Assembly: GCF_000183135.1 (NCBI RefSeq)
Contig: NC_014734.1
Coordinates: 992,001-1,056,000 of the forward strand
Origin: Paludibacter propionicigenes WB4
Lineage (GTDB): Bacteria; Bacteroidota; Bacteroidia; Bacteroidales; Paludibacteraceae
Direction of reading: 5' to 3'
Length of the DNA stretch: 64,000 nucleotides
Shown here: in pieces, positions 15,540 through 23,666 of the stretch
Layout: each line of letters opens with the position of its first letter
How positions within the stretch are numbered: position 1 is the first letter of the stretch
Notes under the pieces: model-generated
Seen by the model: only the letters and a program-made list of their open reading frames with translations
What the model was told of the DNA's origin: nothing
Database searches by the model: none
Translations under genes and position numbers: made by a program

Positions 15540-17993
15540 CTATTGCACCGACACTTCCTCGAATGTTATTTCAAATTCTACGCGGCGATTTAATGTTCTG
15601 CCGGCAGGCGTGCTGTTAGTCGAAACCGGTAGCGTATCGCCATATCCGTTGGCTGTCATTCGTTTGGAATCAATACCTTTTCCAATCAGATATTTACGAA
15701 CGGATTCAGCACGTTTTTGCGACAAAACCTGATTTAGTTTTGCATCTCCAACATTATCGGTATGCCCTCGAACTTCAATAAGATACGTTGGGTTAGCTGT
15801 CATAACAGCTGCTATCTGATTCAAAATAGGATATGATTTTGGTTTAATCTTGTCTTTACCGGTTTCGAACTGAATTCCCTGCAAGGCTTTTTTGAATAGT
15901 GTTTTCACTTCTTTTTTGATAGCGGGACATCCTTCATTTTCGGCAACACCGGCTATTGTAGGACATTTATCCAGATAATCCGGAATTCCATCACCGTCCG
16001 TATCACGTGGACAACCATTCTGATCAACTTTTCCACGTGCTTCGATAGGTGTATTCGGACATTTATCCAAATAATCGGGAACACCATCACCGTCGGTATC
16101 AAGCGTACAACCGTTTTTATCTACAAATGCTTTTGCTTCAGCAGGTGTATTCGGACATAAATCCAGGTAATCGGGAACGCCATCACCGTCAGAATCAAGC
16201 AAGCATCCGTTCTTATCTACCATACCCTTAGCTTCCTTAGGTGTATCAGGGCATTTATCCAAATAATCAGGTACTCCGTCACCGTCGGTATCAATTGGAC
16301 AACCCTTACTATCTATAAAACCTTTAGCTTCTTTAGGTGTATCAGGGCATTTATCCAGATAATCAGGTACACCGTCGCCATCGGTATCAAGCGGACAACC
16401 ATGTTCATCAACAGAGCCATAAGCTTCGGTTGGTGTATCAGGGCATTTATCCAGATAATCAGGAACACCATCACCATCAGTATCTATCGGACAACCGTTC
16501 TTATCAACTTTTACACCACGTGGAGTATCAGGACATTTATCTTTGCTATCCTTTACACCATCTCTATCGGCATCTTTCTTGTTTCCAAACACAAAATTAA
16601 CTCCAAGAGCAAAATTGGTACTTTTAGTATTGTAAGGAACAGGCGCTTTTGTTGAATTAGAATTATTATTAAATGAAACAGTGGCATATTTCACAGGCAC
16701 ATAATCAGCTGATACAAACCAGTGAATAAATCCGGTTCTTAAGCCTAAGCCTAAACCTATATTACTTGATCTTCCGTTTAATACAGAATACGAACCGGAT
16801 AAATCAAACCAACTGACTGGACGAAGATTAAGAGAGCCTGTCAATTCTTCGTAAGCCACTTTGTTATGAATCAATGTGCGCGACAATAATCCCACACTCA
16901 TTTTATTATTTAAAAAAGCATATTCCACACCCACATTAATCTTTGGAGATGTATAGCTGGTATATGCTTTGCTATTCGTAATCGTATCGTGTATAGCATT
17001 CTTAAAATCAGTGAATATTGAATCAGTCTTGTGATTCACATCAGTGTCATTAATATTTAAACCATCAATGCCTGTAAACTTATAATCTACGTTGTAACCC
17101 ATTTTCTTCAAGTTTTTGTTCCAACGGATAAATCCAAGATCGGTAACTGCCGCCGATAAAGTTACGTCATTTGTAAGCTTATAAGTTGCACCTAAATCAA
17201 TACCGGCACCCATACCCGATGGTTTTAGCCATTGTCCGGTAGATATGTCGGTTATCGGATCAAAGTTTTGAAAGCTATTACCATTTAAATCAATAGGCGA
17301 TGAATAATTTACAGAACCATTACCCACTAAATTCCATTGATCTATACCTGCATTTAGCTTCAGGTCGCTGCTCGATCCCGAAACGTTTCCGGTTCCAAGC
17401 AAAAGTTTCACTTTTCCCCCCAATGTCCATTTGTCATTTGCCTTTCTGGAGTATCCCAGTCCTACTTCCGTGTAAACGGTCATATCAGCTCCGAAGGATG
17501 TAAAGTCATACGAATTCCTATTCATATCGGGCGTTCCATAGAGTAAAAGCTTCATTAAATCTTTTGGTAACCCTACCTGTCCTTCCATCTTTTCGGCTAT
17601 AGAAAAGTTCCAGTAAGCTCTGCCGGTGCGGAACCCAAAATCAAGTACGTTCAGCTGCATATTAGTCTGCATCAATGTTGTAGGCTTCAGCACATTGAAA
17701 AACTTGTTTTTATCTCCATTTTTATTCAAAAACCAGATCGGTTTTCCATTCGCATCATTGTACGCAAAATCTTTGAGCGTTAGAGAATTGTTTCCTAAAC
17801 TATATTGCGTAAAACCCAATACCGGAAAGCCCAGATAAAAATTGCTCAACGGTTGAAATGCCGGGTTCAGACTATTGCGTACCGGCACATTTTCCATAAA
17901 ATACATGGTGTTTACCTGTTGAGCCGAGATAGTAAGTGTAGAGAGAAATCCACAAAGAATAAGTGCTTTTTTATATATATTTCTTCTTTTCAT
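15540..17993 (-). CDS. DUF5723 protein with seven TSP3 repeats and OmpA C-terminal domain
   Basis: An 817-residue envelope protein. Domains in order: signal peptide (to about 24, ending TISAQ); a DUF5723 barrel-like domain (about 25-465, with YFMENVPVRNSLNPAFQPL at its start); seven thrombospondin type 3-like calcium-binding repeats of about 32 residues with the core DTDGDGVPDYLDKCP (about 470-690); and an OmpA-like peptidoglycan-binding domain (about 700-810, with EVRGHTDNVGD and NRRVEFEI). The layout predicts an outer membrane barrel tethered to peptidoglycan through a rigid, calcium-stiffened arm. It follows a lipoprotein gene by 11 bp and probably shares its promoter. A second DUF5723 gene lacking the arm and OmpA domain lies upstream at 20073-21626. 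Its precise role is unknown. Confidence 0.88.
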   Translation of the reverse strand: MKRRNIYKKALILCGFLSTLTISAQQVNTMYFMENVPVRNSLNPAFQPLSNFYLGFPVLGFTQYSLGNNSLTLKDFAYNDANGKPIWFLNKNGDKNKFFNVLKPTTLMQTNMQLNVLDFGFRTGRAYWNFSIAEKMEGQVGLPKDLMKLLLYGTPDMNRNSYDFTSFGADMTVYTEVGLGYSRKANDKWTLGGKVKLLLGTGNVSGSSSDLKLNAGIDQWNLVGNGSVNYSSPIDLNGNSFQNFDPITDISTGQWLKPSGMGAGIDLGATYKLTNDVTLSAAVTDLGFIRWNKNLKKMGYNVDYKFTGIDGLNINDTDVNHKTDSIFTDFKNAIHDTITNSKAYTSYTSPKINVGVEYAFLNNKMSVGLLSRTLIHNKVAYEELTGSLNLRPVSWFDLSGSYSVLNGRSSNIGLGLGLRTGFIHWFVSADYVPVKYATVSFNNNSNSTKAPVPYNTKSTNFALGVNFVFGNKKDADRDGVKDSKDKCPDTPRGVKVDKNGCPIDTDGDGVPDYLDKCPDTPTEAYGSVDEHGCPLDTDGDGVPDYLDKCPDTPKEAKGFIDSKGCPIDTDGDGVPDYLDKCPDTPKEAKGMVDKNGCLLDSDGDGVPDYLDLCPNTPAEAKAFVDKNGCTLDTDGDGVPDYLDKCPNTPIEARGKVDQNGCPRDTDGDGIPDYLDKCPTIAGVAENEGCPAIKKEVKTLFKKALQGIQFETGKDKIKPKSYPILNQIAAVMTANPTYLIEVRGHTDNVGDAKLNQVLSQKRAESVRKYLIGKGIDSKRMTANGYGDTLPVSTNSTPAGRTLNRRVEFEITFEEVSVQ
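15955..16578 (-). repeat. Tandem 96-bp coding repeats (TSP3 units)
   Basis: Seven in-frame units of about 96 bp encode the calcium-binding repeats. The middle units are nearly identical across the DTDGDGVPDYLDKCP core, so slippage or recombination could change the copy number. Confidence 0.85.
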
Positions 17994-18004
17994 AATTGCC
18001 CTGT

Positions 18005-19708
18005 TTAGTTTTTAGTAGATCCAATGTTGCCTGATATAGTTCCATTTGCAAATACACCGGCTTTTACCTTAATAAAGTTCGACTTAACAAAGTGCATTGA
18101 TTTCGTCGAAGCTTTATCACCCAACGTAATCTTGAACTTGAGGTTTTTCAGTTTTTTAAACTCATCAAACTGACCATCTTTCAGTTCAATCAGTAATTGT
18201 TGAACCTTAGTTTTAGTCACAGTACCATCGGCACTAACTTCTGCAGGTGCATCTATATTATATATCCTTGTCAGATCTTTTAAAATCAGATTACCTTGCT
18301 CATCTTTTAAATCAATAAGTTCAAAGGTTGCGTTGACAGGAAAACTATTAGTAATGTTTAAAACCAACGTTCCGGTTTTGATAGTTACATCTTTCATAGA
18401 CGATGTTAGGTTTACCCCTACATTTTTTACACTATCTACCATTTCCACTGAGCTTCCGGGATCTAACTGCAATGGAATTTTAACGTCTACATTTGCAGTT
18501 ATCTTAGCATCAGGAGTCAGAAAACCAAGCGCAGGGTCTGTATCAACGCCCGAGGTAAATTTATACTCCAAAACACTTGGTATTTTTCCACTTGCAAAAA
18601 GCCGGTTTGTAGCGCCATTATCTTTATCAAGCGTGAATACGGATGTTGCCGAAGTGTATGGTGTTGTTGGTCTATCCAGATGGAAAACATGGGAGTCACC
18701 GTTATTATAAGTATCCACTCCCGGTGCAAAATTCGCTTTTGCTATTTCCACGTTATTTTTATCGTATGCTTTTACATATTCAACATTAAACCTAAGTTTA
18801 GCTCCAACATTATTATTGACAGTAATTGTGGCTACCGGATTAGTAAATCTCAAATCCAAGCCTGAAAGTGCAGTTGGTAAGTTCAAATCTACACGAAGCG
18901 AATCTTTAGAATAGGTAGCTGGTGCAAAATGCCCCCGAAGGACTTTAAACGCTATATTATTAAAACTTAGCGTACAGTTAAAAGCCGTAGTATTACTTAC
19001 CATAGCTCCGGAGGTTGTTTTAGCATCGACTGTTACAATAACCGGAATGCCCGTGGCTCCGTTGGGAGTATTCATAATAAAATTAGTCAACTGAATATTC
19101 TTTACAGTTCCGTAAGCACTTGGAATGAAAGGAGGAATTACATACGCATTACCTTGTGCATCTGTAATAGACCCATTGGGAAACTGAATGGTAATTTTCA
19201 CATCCGTGTTCTTAATACTATTCTTAATATCATTTGTCAAATTAAGGCTAAGACCAATAGTGGCAGTCGTAATTTCAGCCGATTGAATTTGTTCACCTGT
19301 GTTCGATGGATTATTAAGTCCTAAATCTATTAAGCTTGTTATAGGAGTACTGGGTATAGTAGTTCCACCAGGTACAAACTGAGGACTTGGCAATGCGCTC
19401 CAAGGATTTACAGGAATGACTCTGCTTTGGGCATACTTGTTTAAATCAATATTTCTAAAAGAGTATTCGATACTTTCCTTGTTTGTAATGTAAATTTCAT
19501 TACCCTCGGTACCAATGTAACTTTGATTGCCTAATTTCAGCAAAATATCATCGACCGTTACAGAGGATTCGCCCACGGGAGAAACCAGCGATTCATCTAT
19601 CGCAACTTCATTGGAAATTCCGGTCAAATCAATTTCCTTACAGGACGAAAAGACACCTAAGAATATTCCACTAAAAAAAAGAAATCTAAATACAATCTTC
19701 CTTTTCAT
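18005..19708 (-). CDS. Hypothetical lipoprotein, partner of the DUF5723/OmpA protein
   Basis: A 567-residue protein with a lipoprotein signal (FRFLFFSGIFLGVFSSC, lipobox Cys near 23). The mature part is rich in Thr, Asn, Val and Asp with alternating patterns, suggesting several beta-sandwich domains; I do not recognise a named domain. Two stretches repeat the theme of a short acidic loop before VDLNLPTAL or VDVKIPLQLDPGSS. It ends 11 bp before the DUF5723/OmpA gene, so the two are probably co-transcribed and may form an outer membrane complex. A TATATTTG box lies about 95 bp upstream. No enzymatic motif is visible. Confidence 0.7.
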   Translation of the reverse strand: MKRKIVFRFLFFSGIFLGVFSSCKEIDLTGISNEVAIDESLVSPVGESSVTVDDILLKLGNQSYIGTEGNEIYITNKESIEYSFRNIDLNKYAQSRVIPVNPWSALPSPQFVPGGTTIPSTPITSLIDLGLNNPSNTGEQIQSAEITTATIGLSLNLTNDIKNSIKNTDVKITIQFPNGSITDAQGNAYVIPPFIPSAYGTVKNIQLTNFIMNTPNGATGIPVIVTVDAKTTSGAMVSNTTAFNCTLSFNNIAFKVLRGHFAPATYSKDSLRVDLNLPTALSGLDLRFTNPVATITVNNNVGAKLRFNVEYVKAYDKNNVEIAKANFAPGVDTYNNGDSHVFHLDRPTTPYTSATSVFTLDKDNGATNRLFASGKIPSVLEYKFTSGVDTDPALGFLTPDAKITANVDVKIPLQLDPGSSVEMVDSVKNVGVNLTSSMKDVTIKTGTLVLNITNSFPVNATFELIDLKDEQGNLILKDLTRIYNIDAPAEVSADGTVTKTKVQQLLIELKDGQFDEFKKLKNLKFKITLGDKASTKSMHFVKSNFIKVKAGVFANGTISGNIGSTKN

Positions 19709-20072
19709 AAATCTATAATTTTAATGTTTTATATTAACAGGTTAGCAAGGCGATATGCAACAGCTTTACATATTTATACCTTTTTTCATAAATAAATAGA
19801 CAAATATACGGGAAAAATTTTGTTTAGAAATTAAATATAGATGAAAATATCAAATTAATCAAGATTTAACACCGAGGCAAAATTCAAATTATCAAGCTAT
19901 TATAGTTCGAATCTATATTCGAAATCAATCTTTTATTCTTGAAACCGACATATTTAACTTTTAATTTAAAATAATAAATTCGGTAAAAATTACTTTATCT
20001 TAAATGAGCTTCTTGACTCATTGCTATGTGAATATATAGTTACAAACAATACCATTGAAAGCCAAAAAGTAT
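19709..20072. other. Intergenic region upstream of the lipoprotein operon
   Basis: These 364 bp are A/T-rich and hold no credible gene. The only signal I can point to is the -7 box at 19801-19808. I see no trace of TSP3 or OmpA coding sequence, which could have been expected after the shorter DUF5723 gene. Confidence 0.5.
19801..19808 (-). promoter_or_regulatory. Putative -7 box (TATATTTG) of the lipoprotein/OmpA operon
   Basis: TATATTTG on the minus strand matches TAnnTTTG and lies 93 bp before the lipoprotein ATG. No clear TTG element at 19-21 bp. Confidence 0.4.
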
Positions 20073-21626
20073 TTAATCCGTGTCGCAATTACAATTACTT
20101 TTCTTATGATGGCTGCGTGGTCCTTTATTCTTCTTGTAAGAACCAAAACCCGATGAACTGTTCCGTTCGCCGTCGGTTTTGTCAATCACGATACTCATCC
20201 CGATTGCCAGATTAAATCGGGGGATATTGTAGGGTGCCAAAATTTTAAAAGTCGGATAATTCGGACTGATGTACGATGGGGAAAATGTAGCCCTCTCGGC
20301 CGGAATATAATCGGCAGCCACAAGCCAGTGTATAAATCCGGTTTTAAGTCCCAATCCTGCACCCAACGACCCAAAGCACCCATTAAATGCAGAATAACTG
20401 AGTGACGCATTTATCCAGTGAGCCGGCCTGTAATTGATTGAAGCGGTAAGCTCTTCTGTAATAGTTCGTTTGAAAATACTGGAAAACGACAGCAAACCTA
20501 AACTCAGGGCATTATCGAACAAGGCGTATTCAGCTCCCAGATTAATTTTGGCTGTAGTTCCCGTAAAATAATGATTGTTACTACGTCTGCTTACAATGGC
20601 TGTTTGCAGAACATTATTCAGCGAGTCGGACACATAATTTCCGGTTGTAATCTTGTCTATTATGTTCTGAAAATTAGTTCCATTGGCAGTTTGCTGAGTT
20701 ATGCCGTCGTAGGTCAAATCGGAAGTATAGTTGAAATTCTGAGTATTTTTTGTCCAGCGAATGAATCCCAAATCTGTTATAGCACCCGACAATGTGAGTT
20801 TGTCGTTCAGACGATATACTGCCCCGACATCGACACCCGCTCCCACCCCGGCCGGCTTCAACCAATCGCCAACTCTGTTGTTCGAAGAAACCGAAACGGA
20901 TTGATAACCACTATCAACCCTGTACGCTACCGGAGCCGATACATTGACTGAGCCATTCAGATTTAAAACCCATTTGTCGATACCTGCGTACAAACGTGCA
21001 GCTTTATTGGTATTGGAAATATTGACATTCCCCAGCAACAATTTGAGCTTAGCGCCTATTGTCAGTTGCTCGTCTTCCTGTCTGGAAAAGCCAGCCGCCA
21101 ACTCGGTATATGCAGTCATATCGGTTTGCAATGTGGCGAAGTTATAGTTGTTGGCATTTATATCGGGGGTTCCGTAGAGTGCCAGTTTGAAGGCATCTTT
21201 GGGGATGGCAGCCATCCCATTGACTTTTTCGGACAAGGAGAAATTCCAATAAGTCTGCTCGTGTCGGAGGCCGAATGTCAACAGATTTGTTTGCAAATCG
21301 GTACGGATAACCATATTGTGTCTGATATTTCGGTAAAACGAACCTACATCTCCATTCTTATTCAGAAAAGTAATGTTCTGATCGTTTCGTCTATAAATAA
21401 AATCTTTCAGAGCAAGTGAGTTATTTCCCACATCAAGTTGGGTAAATCCTATTATCGGCAAACTGAGGTAAAATTGGGTGAGAGGCTGAAATGCGGGATT
21501 TAAATAGTTTCGTTCGGGTGAATTCTCCATAAAATAGAGCGTACTAACCTGCTGGGCACGAATAGCATTATTCAAAACTTCAATTAAAAAGAGTACAATC
21601 AGAGCTGCAATAATGTGCTTCATCAA
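20073..21626 (-). CDS. DUF5723-family protein without TSP3/OmpA extension
   Basis: This 517-residue protein is a clear paralogue of the N-terminal two thirds of the protein at 15540-17993. Shared blocks include STLYFMENSPERNYLNPAFQPL near 28, GNNSLALKDF near 67, LALYGTPDINANNYNF near 147, LKPAGVGAGVDVGA near 255 and LKTGFIHWLVAADYIPAERATF near 425. A signal peptide precedes. The homology stops at IVIDKTDGERN, exactly where the longer paralogue enters its TSP3 repeats; instead a basic tail (YKKNKGPRSHHKKSNCNCDTD) ends the protein. It probably forms the same barrel but lacks the peptidoglycan anchor. Function is unknown. Confidence 0.85.
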   Translation of the reverse strand: MMKHIIAALIVLFLIEVLNNAIRAQQVSTLYFMENSPERNYLNPAFQPLTQFYLSLPIIGFTQLDVGNNSLALKDFIYRRNDQNITFLNKNGDVGSFYRNIRHNMVIRTDLQTNLLTFGLRHEQTYWNFSLSEKVNGMAAIPKDAFKLALYGTPDINANNYNFATLQTDMTAYTELAAGFSRQEDEQLTIGAKLKLLLGNVNISNTNKAARLYAGIDKWVLNLNGSVNVSAPVAYRVDSGYQSVSVSSNNRVGDWLKPAGVGAGVDVGAVYRLNDKLTLSGAITDLGFIRWTKNTQNFNYTSDLTYDGITQQTANGTNFQNIIDKITTGNYVSDSLNNVLQTAIVSRRSNNHYFTGTTAKINLGAEYALFDNALSLGLLSFSSIFKRTITEELTASINYRPAHWINASLSYSAFNGCFGSLGAGLGLKTGFIHWLVAADYIPAERATFSPSYISPNYPTFKILAPYNIPRFNLAIGMSIVIDKTDGERNSSSGFGSYKKNKGPRSHHKKSNCNCDTD

Positions 21627-21803
21627 TACCTGGTGATTTCTAAATTAATACAGTTTCAGACTTGTCCGAGAAACAAAAACAAGCAGCAGATGAAACGATG
21701 TACATGTCATATTTTTATATATGACAAGTGAATGCGCTTTTACCACTACGGCTTTTGAAATTATTCTTCGAAAATATTAGTACGTAAATATATTGATTTT
21801 ATT

Positions 21804-23207
21804 TTAAAATGCGGTTTCGGGGAAGTTGACCAGATATACGGTTTCACTGGCACGGGTCAGCGCGGTGTAAAGCCAGCGGTAAAAGTCGCTGTTAAGCTGC
21901 TCTTGGACTATTTGCCCGGGATCTACAAATACTTTTTTCCACTGTCCGCCCTGTGCTTTGTGGCAGGTTACGGCATAGGCGAATTTTACCTGCAGGGCAT
22001 TGTAGTATTCGTTTTCCAGTACTTTTTTATATTTTTCCCGCTTGGTGGTTATTTCGGGGTAATCTTCGAGTACGGCTTCAAAGAGTTTATTGGTCATTTC
22101 GTTCATGACAGCCGGCGACTCGGCCTGCAAAGCATCCAGCCAGATGCGTGCATCAATCTCCCACTCGTAATCCAGCGAGCGAAGCGTTAGATCGACGAAC
22201 CGAAAATCGTAGATAGTATGATGCTTACCAACCCGCACTATTTGCAAAATATCGCCGTTGGCAATAAAGTCAATCTCTTTATACGGCTTGTTCCAAAAGT
22301 AATTATTGCGCGTCACCATCAGTAAATCACCTCCCGACAGCTCGTCTTCTTTCATCATTACCCGTGCCCTGATACCATTATTGTAAATACCTGCGCGTTT
22401 ATTGGAGCGTGTCACCACAATGGTATCCTCCACTCCCACTCCGTCGTACGACCGCTGAATTTCATCGATCAGTTCCATCCCACTGAGTTTTCTGATATCG
22501 GAAAAACCTTCGAGCTCAAAGCGAGGAAATTCCGTGGTTCGTTCATCCAGCAACTGTTGACGCAGTAAGGTGGCATTGTGCAAAATACCGCTTTCCAAAG
22601 CCTGACGAACCACATGAGTCAGTGTGAAGTCGTACACTTTTAGTCCATAGCCCAGCAGCTTATCCCGCTCCAGCGCCGGACTGTGGGGCTGCATAACGGG
22701 CGGTAACTGAGCTGTATCGCCCAAGAGCAACAGACTGCAACCATCACTGCCATAAACAAATTGTACCAAGTCATCCAGCAACCGTCCCGACCCGAAAGCT
22801 GTTTCACTACCGGTATTCGAAATCATGGAAGCCTCATCAACAATAAAAAGCGTGTGAGTATGCAGGTTGTCCGCCAGTTGAAAGCGGAACTCCGACATGG
22901 ACTTTTGCCTGTATATTTTTTTGTGGATGGTAAAAGCAGGAAAACCAGAATAGCCCGAAATAACTTTAGCAGCACGTCCGGTAGGTGCCAGCAGCACGGT
23001 CTTTTGTTTCAGCTCATTGAATGCACGCACCAACGCACTCACTACCGACGTTTTTCCTGTTCCGGCATACCCTTTCAGCAAAAAGGCTTTATCCTTGTCC
23101 GTAGACATCAAAAAAACGCCAAGTTCTTCTATCAGTTGGGTTTGCTGCTCGGTTGGATCAAACGGAAGCTGAGCACGTATACACGAAGCTATGTAATTCT
23201 GTAACAT
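21804..23207 (-). CDS. RecD-like ATP-dependent DNA helicase (AAA family)
   Basis: I choose the ATG complementary to 23205-23207 (467 residues); the longer frame runs through a -7 promoter box. It is a superfamily 1B helicase: Walker A GYAGTGKTS near 47, APTGRAAK near 75, DEASM near 124 (motif II), LLLGDTAQLPPV near 160 (motif III), and a C-terminal UvrD/RecD-type motif with AVTCHKAQGGQW near 417 and YTALTRASE near 445. It lacks the long N-terminal domain of RecD2, so it is a short stand-alone form that Bacteroidales often carry and annotate as an exonuclease V alpha-subunit-like protein. Role in repair is inferred from the family. It appears monocistronic. Confidence 0.9.
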   Translation of the reverse strand: MLQNYIASCIRAQLPFDPTEQQTQLIEELGVFLMSTDKDKAFLLKGYAGTGKTSVVSALVRAFNELKQKTVLLAPTGRAAKVISGYSGFPAFTIHKKIYRQKSMSEFRFQLADNLHTHTLFIVDEASMISNTGSETAFGSGRLLDDLVQFVYGSDGCSLLLLGDTAQLPPVMQPHSPALERDKLLGYGLKVYDFTLTHVVRQALESGILHNATLLRQQLLDERTTEFPRFELEGFSDIRKLSGMELIDEIQRSYDGVGVEDTIVVTRSNKRAGIYNNGIRARVMMKEDELSGGDLLMVTRNNYFWNKPYKEIDFIANGDILQIVRVGKHHTIYDFRFVDLTLRSLDYEWEIDARIWLDALQAESPAVMNEMTNKLFEAVLEDYPEITTKREKYKKVLENEYYNALQVKFAYAVTCHKAQGGQWKKVFVDPGQIVQEQLNSDFYRWLYTALTRASETVYLVNFPETAF

Positions 23208-23211
23208 GAAG

Positions 23212-23219
23212 CAAAGATA
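23212..23219 (-). promoter_or_regulatory. -7 box (TATCTTTG) abutting the helicase start
   Basis: TATCTTTG on the minus strand ends 4 nt before the helicase ATG at 23207. Use of this box would give a leaderless or nearly leaderless mRNA and rules out the longer upstream start. Confidence 0.5.
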
Positions 23220-23666
23220 ATTAATTTCTGAACACATGTTACGCTGATTCCAGAAATTAGCACGGAGCTTACAACATAATAAAATGATTACCTAAGCTTT
23301 AAATAGCGATTTAGAAATTATCCGATTAAACTTAACCGTTAAACGAAAAAACAATTATTGCATCGCGCACTCTTTATTAAAATAGAATACTTTTCATATT
23401 GGGGCTTTACTCCTAACCCCACTTCATTTTTTGGCTTTTAAGAAGCAACCGCCCCTAAATCCCCTAAAGGGGACTTAAAAAAGCAAGTTGCCTGACGATA
23501 CTAATCCAAGTCCCCTTTAGGCTTCGACGTGAGCTCAGCCGAACGTGGTTAGGGGCGGTTTAAAGATGCTTCTTCCATTTTATATAAGCTCCGCCATGAA
23601 ACAGAATCCAACCAGCAATTAAACGCACTGCACGTAATCATAATTTTTGTACATAATAACTGCATT
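23220..23666. other. Intergenic region with a palindromic element
   Basis: The gap between the helicase start and the HAD-IIIC stop codon contains no credible gene. Its main content is the long imperfect inverted repeat at 23441-23573; the flanks are A/T-rich and featureless to me. Confidence 0.6.
23441..23573. repeat. REP-like imperfect inverted repeat
   Basis: The left arm (23442-23476: GAAGCA, ACCGCCCCTAA, CCCCTAAAGGGGACTT) is the reverse complement of the right arm (23508-23572: AAGTCCCCTTTAG, TTAGGGGCGGTTT, GATGCTTC). The right arm carries about 27 extra bases, including CTTCGACGTGAGCTCAGCCG, that the left lacks. The left arm has its own inner palindrome CCCCTAAAGGGG. Local G+C is clearly above its surroundings. 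Similar non-coding palindromes recur in many Bacteroidota genomes. I see no transposase frame. A TCCTAACCCCACTTC just upstream (23411-23425) may be a decayed further copy. Confidence 0.8.

Noticed and set aside
15955-16578. Regularly spaced repeats that could look like a CRISPR array
   Set aside because: The 96-bp period is in frame and codes for calcium-binding repeats; there is no unique spacer series and no cas gene.
16049-16655. Several plus-strand open frames of 60-87 codons opposite the OmpA-domain gene
   Set aside because: They are antisense shadows of the TSP3 repeats, with repetitive, His/Tyr-rich translations and no start signals.
23441-23573. Intrinsic terminator between helicase and HAD-IIIC genes
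   Set aside because: The arms are too long and asymmetric, no T run follows on either strand, and the element lies upstream of the helicase start.
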